NCBI GenBank assembly: GCA_023411775.1
Contig: JAEYOL010000339.1
Location: forward strand, 1-10,502
Source: Bacteroidota bacterium
Lineage (GTDB): Bacteria > Bacteroidota > Bacteroidia > Chitinophagales > Chitinophagaceae
DNA: 10,502 nucleotides
Reading direction: 5' to 3'
Positions 6,784 to 10,502 of this stretch are shown here, in pieces; positions within the stretch are counted from its first letter, which is position 1, and each line of letters begins with the position of its first letter. The position numbers and the translations under genes are program-made. The notes under the pieces were generated by a model. The model saw nothing but the letters and a program-made list of their open reading frames with translations. It was not told the origin of the DNA and did no database searches.

Positions 6784-7179
6784 ATGATCCACTTACTCCA
6801 GATAGATCCAACTGCCTCTGATGCCAGCTCCTATTTGCCGGTCGCCATACAGATCATTTTTGCAGTTGGCCTGGTCGTTACGCTGATGGTTGCTACCCAC
6901 CTGCTGGGTCCCAAACGCAAGACCTCCGATAAATTACAAACCTTTGCCAGCGGTATTGAAAGTCACGGGGATGCCCGTCAGCCCATGGCTATAAAATATT
7001 TCCTGACTGCTATATTATTTGTGCTTTTTGACGTGGAAGTGATCTTTTTTTACCCTTATGCGGTAAATTTTAAAGAGTTGGGTTGGAGCGGTTTTTGGGC
7101 GGTATTGATGTTTGTTGGCTTCTTTTTATGTGGATTTATCTACATCGTCAAAAAAGGAGCGCTGAAGTGGGAAGACTGA
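6784..7179 (+). CDS. nuoA: NADH-quinone oxidoreductase subunit A
   Basis: This 131-residue membrane subunit of respiratory complex I (ND3 homologue) contributes to the junction between the peripheral arm and the proton-pumping membrane arm. Three transmembrane segments are visible at about 17-40, 70-93 and 102-122. The conserved loop and second helix read FASGIESHGDARQPM (54-68), then LFVLFDVEVIFFYPYA (78-93), including the acidic FDxE pair expected near the quinone-site channel. The ND3 loop Cys of many relatives is replaced here by Ala/Ser (FASG). Length is normal for the family. The ATG at 6784 lies close behind a candidate promoter and has no strong Shine-Dalgarno. It is the first gene of the nuo operon in this window, and nuoB follows after an unusually long 114-nt gap. 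Confidence 0.96.
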   Translation: MIHLLQIDPTASDASSYLPVAIQIIFAVGLVVTLMVATHLLGPKRKTSDKLQTFASGIESHGDARQPMAIKYFLTAILFVLFDVEVIFFYPYAVNFKELGWSGFWAVLMFVGFFLCGFIYIVKKGALKWED

Positions 7180-7213
7180 TCCCTTCCAGCCAAATAGTTC
7201 TGCTTTCAGGTTG

Positions 7214-7255
7214 TTTTTCAAGACAGGTAAATGCTGCTGTATTGAAAAATTTTTT
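7214..7255 (+). terminator. Terminator-like hairpin in the nuoA-nuoB gap (possible attenuator)
   Basis: TTTTTCAA (7214-7221) pairs with TTGAAAAA (7242-7249). Inside it, ACAG (7223-7226) pairs with CTGT (7237-7240), with one G/A mismatch between the two stems and a 10-nt loop. Six T follow directly (7250-7255). This is the geometry of an intrinsic terminator, but the stem is AT-rich, so at most partial termination or transcript-end protection is expected. Confidence 0.45.
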
Positions 7256-7267
7256 AATGATCTCAAA

Positions 7268-7286
7268 CTCCCCCCGGGGAAGGAGG
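7268..7286 (+). promoter_or_regulatory. Strong nuoB ribosome binding site beside a GC-rich palindrome
   Basis: AAGGAGG (7280-7286) lies 7 nt before the ATG at 7294 and decides the start over the in-frame TTG at 7288. It is the strongest Shine-Dalgarno seen in the window. CCCCGGGG (7272-7279) touches it, and CTCC (7268-7271) can pair with GGAG (7282-7285), so a small hairpin could cover the site. Confidence 0.6.
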
Positions 7287-7293
7287 ATTGATT

Positions 7294-7878
7294 ATGTCAC
7301 GTCCGGTTTCATATAATATTACTAAAAAACCTCTTGTTGCGGATATCAGCATGGCTGAAATGCCGGAAGGACACCAGGGAGAGGGCTTCTTTGCTACATC
7401 ATTAAATAGTGTAATAGGTCTGGCGAGAAAAAATTCGATCTGGCCCCTGCCTTTTGCAACATCATGCTGCGGTATCGAGTTCATGGCCACCATGGGTGCG
7501 CATTACGACCTGGCACGCTTTGGCAGTGAAAGGGTAGGATTTTCCCCCCGTCAGTGCGACCTTCTGATGGTAATGGGTACGATCGCCAAGAAGATGGGCC
7601 CCGTGGTCAAACAGGTTTACCTCCAGATGGCCGAACCCCGCTGGGTGATCGCCGTAGGCGCCTGCGCTTCCAGCGGTGGTATTTTCGATACTTATAGTGT
7701 GCTGCAGGGCATCGACCAGGTAGTACCGGTTGATGTATATGTGCCCGGATGTCCTCCACGACCTGAAGCAATTCTCGATGGTGTGATGAGGATCCAGGAC
7801 CTGGTAGGTAAAGAAAGCCTGCGTAGACGAAATGGGGAAAGGTATAAGGCGTTGCTGGAGAGTTATGGGATACAATAA
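7294..7878 (+). CDS. nuoB: NADH-quinone oxidoreductase subunit B
   Basis: This 194-residue peripheral-arm subunit of complex I carries iron-sulfur cluster N2, the last electron carrier before quinone. All four N2 ligands can be placed: the tandem Cys58-Cys59 in TSCCGIEFM, Cys124 in GACASSGG, and Cys153 in PGCPPRPEA. Further family blocks are RFGSERVGFSPRQCDLLMVMGT (about 75-96) and the C-terminal RIQDLVGKESLRRR. The start at ATG 7294 rather than the upstream TTG is set by AAGGAGG seven bases before it. Length is close to other NuoB proteins. It lies between nuoA and nuoC, but with 114 nt before and 180 nt after, much looser than a typical nuo operon. Confidence 0.98.
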   Translation: MSRPVSYNITKKPLVADISMAEMPEGHQGEGFFATSLNSVIGLARKNSIWPLPFATSCCGIEFMATMGAHYDLARFGSERVGFSPRQCDLLMVMGTIAKKMGPVVKQVYLQMAEPRWVIAVGACASSGGIFDTYSVLQGIDQVVPVDVYVPGCPPRPEAILDGVMRIQDLVGKESLRRRNGERYKALLESYGIQ

Positions 7879-7914
7879 AATTTGAAAATTTGAAGATTTG
7901 AAAATTTGAGAATG
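7879..7914 (+). repeat. AATTTGAA octamer repeat, 36-nt copy after nuoB
   Basis: Directly after the nuoB stop codon the sequence reads as four octamers, AATTTGAA, AATTTGAA, GATTTGAA, AATTTGAG, closed by AATG. The G-initial third octamer is the same variant found in the large array after nuoD, so the two sites share a common unit. Confidence 0.85.
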
Positions 7915-7997
7915 GGGTATCTGAGTTTATGGAGTCTTATACTTTCAACTTTTAGAAAATAACTAACACTATAAATAAGAAAATTTGAAATGGATGA

Positions 7998-8027
7998 TTG
8001 AAAATGCAGACACGAAGTCATTTTCAA
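7998..8027. repeat. Hairpin formed by opposed repeat copies upstream of nuoC
   Basis: TTGAAAATG (7998-8006) and CATTTTCAA (8019-8027) form a perfect 9-bp stem with a 12-nt loop. It lies about 30 nt before the nuoC ATG, with no T-run behind it, so it is not a terminator. The arms are the AATG-closing ends of two oppositely oriented repeat copies. Confidence 0.65.
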
Positions 8028-8053
8028 ATTCACAAATTCACAAATTCTCAAAC
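8019..8053 (-). repeat. Inverted copy of the AATTTGAA repeat family before nuoC
   Basis: Read on the minus strand this is GTTTGAGA, ATTTGTGA, ATTTGTGA, ATTTGAAA, ATG, the same octamer family with GTG variants and the same AATG end. Aligned by hand it matches the direct copy at 7881-7914 at 27 of 34 positions. Together the two copies bound the nuoB-nuoC gap (7879-8053) like imperfect terminal inverted repeats. Confidence 0.7.
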
Positions 8054-8058
8054 TAAAC

Positions 8059-8649
8059 ATGTCTCTCACGAACGAACATATAAAACAAAAGCTGATTGAA
8101 AGATTCAATGACCAGGTGCTGGGTTTTGAAGAATCTTATGGTATGCTCAGCTTTGAAGCGCCGAAAGAGCTCAACCTGAAAGTCCTGAATTTTTTATACG
8201 ATGATGAGGAGCTGAAGTTCAGGTTTCTTACCGATCTCTGCGGCGTTCACTACCAGGGTCAGCAGGAAAAGGAACTGGCTGTTGTTTATCACCTGCACAA
8301 CCTGGAAGATAATGTCCGTATCCGTTTCAAGGTTTTTACCAGGATGGATAAGCCGGATATTTATACGGCAACTGGTCTTTTTTCATCAGCCAACTGGATG
8401 GAGCGGGAAACCTATGATTTTTACGGTATCAATTTCGTGGGACATCCCAATTTGAAACGGATCCTCAATGTTGACGAAATGGATTATTTCCCGCTGCGTA
8501 AACATTACCCGCTCGAGGACCAGAGCCGGGTAGATAAGGATGATGAAATGTTTGGCAGGGGAGGCACCATCGGGTTTGGAACGGAGAAGACAGATCATGG
8601 AACTATTATCGAGGCAGAAAAGAAAAATGTGGGAGAAGACATTATTTAA
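8059..8649 (+). CDS. nuoC: NADH-quinone oxidoreductase subunit C (30 kDa subunit)
   Basis: This 196-residue peripheral-arm subunit of complex I has no cofactor and packs against NuoD and NuoB near the quinone site. The family signature is clear at residues 115-136: ERETYDFYGINFVGHPNLKRIL. It is followed by DYFPLRKHYPLED (142-154), where the conserved domain ends. Residues 155-196 form a polar, acidic tail (GRGGTIGFGTEK, then EAEKKNVGEDII) that is less conserved in the family. The gene is separate from nuoD, unlike the nuoCD fusion of enterobacteria. The ATG at 8059 has no visible Shine-Dalgarno and sits directly behind the inverted repeat copy, so the leader of this gene is made largely of repeat sequence. 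Only 15 nt separate it from nuoD. Confidence 0.97.
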   Translation: MSLTNEHIKQKLIERFNDQVLGFEESYGMLSFEAPKELNLKVLNFLYDDEELKFRFLTDLCGVHYQGQQEKELAVVYHLHNLEDNVRIRFKVFTRMDKPDIYTATGLFSSANWMERETYDFYGINFVGHPNLKRILNVDEMDYFPLRKHYPLEDQSRVDKDDEMFGRGGTIGFGTEKTDHGTIIEAEKKNVGEDII

Positions 8650-8664
8650 TTTTCAAATCAGGTC

Positions 8665-9888
8665 ATGTCGGAGCAGCATATAAAACTACCGGAAGGAAGT
8701 ATTGAGAAGACAACCACCACGTTGAACCTGGGACCTACGCACCCGGCAACGCATGGTGTGATGCAGAATATTCTTGAGCTCGATGGTGAAAGGATCGTTT
8801 CAGCCGAACAAACCATCGGTTATATTCACCGCGCTTTTGAAAAGATCGCTGAAAGGCGGCCACTCTACCAGATCACGCCACTTACCGACCGGCTCAACTA
8901 CTGTTCATCGCCCATCAATAATATGGGCTGGCATCTTACCTGTGAGAAACTACTGGGTGTAAAAACTCCAAAGCGGGTCGATTACCTCCGTATTATTATT
9001 ATGGAACTGGCCCGTATCTCCGATCACCTGATCTGCAATTCCATCGTGGGTGTGGATAGCGGCGCTTATACCGGTTTTCTCTATGTGATGCAATACCGCG
9101 AGCTGATCTACGAGATCTATGAGGAGATTTGCGGATCCCGACTGACAACCAATATTGGTCGTATCGGCGGTTTCGAAAGAAATTTCAACGATATCGCGTT
9201 TCAAAAGATACAGAAATTCCTCGACGAGTATCCTGCAGTGCTAACAGAGTTTGAAAACCTGTTTACACGCAACCGCATTTTTATGGATCGTACCATTGGT
9301 GCAGGTCCCATTAGCGCGGAACGGGCATTGAACTATGGTTTTACTGGTCCCAACCTGCGTGCGGCAGGTGTAGATTACGACGTACGTATTCATTCACCAT
9401 ACAGCAGCTACGAAGATTTTGAATTTGATATTCCCGTAGGCACCACCGGTGACTGCTATGATCGTTTCCTGGTACGCAACCAGGAGATGTGGCAGTCGCT
9501 GCGGATCATAAAAGATGCTTTCCAGAAAGTACAGGAGTTTAAAGGTGCAGATGCGGATATATATCATGCCGATGTCCCCGAGTACTACCTGCCTCCCAAA
9601 CAGGATGTGTATACAAAAATGGAAGCGCTGATCTGGCATTTCAAGATCATCATGGGTGAAATAAACATGCCCGCGGGCGAGGTTTATAATGCTGTGGAAG
9701 GTGCCAATGGAGAGCTGGGATTTTATTTTATCAGTGATGGCGGCAGAACACCTTATCGTCTTCATTTTCGCAGGCCATGTTTTATTTACTACCAGGCCTA
9801 CGAGGAACTGACGAAAGGAGCCATGCTTAGCGACGCGATCATCGTGATGTCGTCGCTGAATTTGATTGCGGGGGAGATGGACGCGTAG
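8665..9888 (+). CDS. nuoD: NADH-quinone oxidoreductase subunit D (49 kDa subunit)
   Basis: This 407-residue subunit forms most of the quinone-binding pocket of complex I and shares its fold with the large subunit of NiFe hydrogenases. The N-terminal block NLGPTHPATHGV (21-32) contains His30, and DRLNYCSSP contains Tyr79. The 49-residue distance between them equals that of the quinone head-group pair His38/Tyr87 of the Thermus subunit, as recalled. Other hallmarks are IGYIHRAFEKIAE (51-63), the SRLTTNIGRIGG segment, and a C-terminus with GELGFYFISDGGRTPYRLHFRRP. It ends in SSLNLIAGEMDA, close to the usual 'GEvDr' terminus. The gene is intact. It is tightly linked to nuoC, but followed by a 340-nt gap filled with octamer repeats before nuoE. 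Confidence 0.98.
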   Translation: MSEQHIKLPEGSIEKTTTTLNLGPTHPATHGVMQNILELDGERIVSAEQTIGYIHRAFEKIAERRPLYQITPLTDRLNYCSSPINNMGWHLTCEKLLGVKTPKRVDYLRIIIMELARISDHLICNSIVGVDSGAYTGFLYVMQYRELIYEIYEEICGSRLTTNIGRIGGFERNFNDIAFQKIQKFLDEYPAVLTEFENLFTRNRIFMDRTIGAGPISAERALNYGFTGPNLRAAGVDYDVRIHSPYSSYEDFEFDIPVGTTGDCYDRFLVRNQEMWQSLRIIKDAFQKVQEFKGADADIYHADVPEYYLPPKQDVYTKMEALIWHFKIIMGEINMPAGEVYNAVEGANGELGFYFISDGGRTPYRLHFRRPCFIYYQAYEELTKGAMLSDAIIVMSSLNLIAGEMDA

Positions 9889-10156
9889 ATGAATTTGAAA
9901 ATTTGAAGATTTGAAAATTTGAAAATGTGGCGAATTTGAAAATTTGAAGATTTGAGAATTTGAAAATGAAGGAGAATTTGAAAATGTGAGGAATTTGAAA
10001 ATGTGAGGAATTTGAAAATTTGAAGATTTGAAAATTGAAAATGAGGGAGAGTAATGTGGGAATGTGGAAATGTGAGGATTTGAAAATTTGAAGATTTGAA
10101 AATTTGAAAATGAGGGAGAATGGGGGAATGTGAAAATGTGGGGATGTGAAAATTGA
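9889..10156 (+). repeat. AATTTGAA octamer array between nuoD and nuoE, nearly C-free on the plus strand
   Basis: The gap begins one base after the nuoD stop with tandem octamers. Full units (AATTTGAA, AATTTGAA, GATTTGAA, AATTTGAA, AATG, with small changes) start near 9891, 9932, 10008 and 10077. Two short units (GAATTTGAAAATGTGAG) lie at 9974-9990 and 9991-10007. The units are joined by G-rich links such as TGTGAGG, GAGGGAGA and GGGGGAATG. From 9889 to 10155 the plus strand has one C, at 9931. No start codon with a ribosome site and no believable gene is present; open frames across it on the minus strand simply translate the repeat. Function is unknown. Confidence 0.9.
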
Positions 10157-10185
10157 CCGGGCAACTTGATTGAGTAATTATAAAA

Positions 10186-10217
10186 TGGGTGAATAATTTC
10201 AGATTATTTGATACCCA
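10186..10217 (+). promoter_or_regulatory. Hairpin directly upstream of nuoE
   Basis: TGGGT (10186-10190) pairs with ACCCA (10213-10217), and AATAAT (10192-10197) pairs with ATTATT (10203-10208) around the loop TTCAG. There is a 1-nt/4-nt internal loop between the stems. The hairpin ends 11 nt before the nuoE ATG and has no T-run, so it is not a terminator. It could affect translation or mark the end of a processed transcript. Confidence 0.5.
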
Positions 10218-10228
10218 CATTGTAGAAT

Positions 10229-10502
10229 ATGAATTTTTCAGAGGAGAAACTACAGGAAGTGCAGCGTATTGTTGCCCGTTATCCGGAGGGGAAACATAAA
10301 AGCGCGTTGATACCGGTATTGCACCTGGCGCAGCAGGAGTTTGGCGGCTGGCTGGATGTGCCGGTAATGGACTACGTGGCGTCATTGCTGAATCTTACAC
10401 CGATCGAAGTGTATGAAGTAGCAAGTTTCTATAGTATGTTTAACCTCAAACCTGTCGGGCGTTACATGTTTGAAGTTTGCCAGACCGGCCCATGTATGAT
10501 CA
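10229..10502 (+). CDS. nuoE: NADH-quinone oxidoreductase subunit E (24 kDa), N-terminal part, 3' end outside window
   Basis: The frame is open from the ATG at 10229 to the window edge, giving 91 residues of a protein usually about 160-180 long. NuoE is a thioredoxin-like subunit of the NADH-dehydrogenase module of complex I that binds the [2Fe-2S] cluster N1a. The helical N-terminal part is typical (IVARYPEGKHKSALIPVLHLAQQEFGGWL at about 14-42, then TPIEVYEVASFYSMF). The first two cluster ligands are present as Cys84 and Cys89 in CQTGPC; the other two would lie beyond the edge. No Shine-Dalgarno is visible, and the start is set by homology to the family N-terminus. Its presence in the operon suggests an NADH-oxidising complex I, with nuoF expected next. 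Confidence 0.95.
   Translation, partial: MNFSEEKLQEVQRIVARYPEGKHKSALIPVLHLAQQEFGGWLDVPVMDYVASLLNLTPIEVYEVASFYSMFNLKPVGRYMFEVCQTGPCMI

Noticed and set aside
7083..7316. Small gene bridging nuoA and nuoB in another frame
   Set aside because: It overlaps the 3' end of nuoA and the nuoB start, and its only coding-like part is a frame-shifted reading of nuoA.
9889..10156. CRISPR array
   Set aside because: The period is 8 nt with variable G-rich links; there are no 25-40-nt unique spacers between constant repeats and no cas genes.
9394..10385. Long minus-strand open frames crossing the nuoD end and the repeat array, rich in FKFSNLQIFKFSN-like peptides
   Set aside because: They are translations of the octamer repeat joined to the antisense of nuoD or nuoE, with no ribosome site, no domain and no independent support.

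Overview
The window looks like a chromosomal segment from a Bacteroidota bacterium, probably of the Chitinophagaceae type. Evidence is protein-level resemblance, moderate GC with AT-rich intergenic gaps, mostly absent or weak Shine-Dalgarno sites, several TAnnTTTG-like promoter elements, and nuoC and nuoD as separate genes. The exact genus cannot be read from the sequence alone.

Layout. Positions 1-568 hold the C-terminal half of a thiolase. It is followed by a small secreted DUF3471-like protein (630-974) and a DinB-superfamily protein (1022-1537). Convergent to these, on the minus strand, is a two-gene unit: a low-molecular-weight protein tyrosine phosphatase (2964-3461), then histidyl-tRNA synthetase hisS (1585-2946). 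A divergent intergenic region (3462-3675) carries promoter-like elements and a TGTCA repeat cluster. To its right is a three-gene plus-strand unit: an 80-residue two-helix membrane protein, a PstS-like phosphate-binding-fold lipoprotein and a 571-residue TPR protein. This unit closes with a clean intrinsic terminator (6692-6719).

The rest of the window is the start of a nuo operon for respiratory complex I: nuoA, nuoB, nuoC, nuoD and the first 91 codons of nuoE. The metal-ligand cysteines of NuoB and NuoE and the quinone-site His/Tyr pair of NuoD are present. The presence of nuoE suggests an enzyme with the NADH-oxidising module.

The most unusual material is non-coding. Three of the four nuo intergenic gaps are long and structured. 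The A-B gap has a 12-bp hairpin followed by six T. The B-C gap has oppositely oriented copies of an AATTTGAA octamer repeat. The D-E gap has about 267 nt of the same family, with a single C on the plus strand, then a hairpin just before nuoE. The B-C and D-E copies share the same fixed variant octamer, so this looks like a dispersed repeat family rather than independent slippage. No transposase, integrase, CRISPR array, rRNA or tRNA gene was seen.
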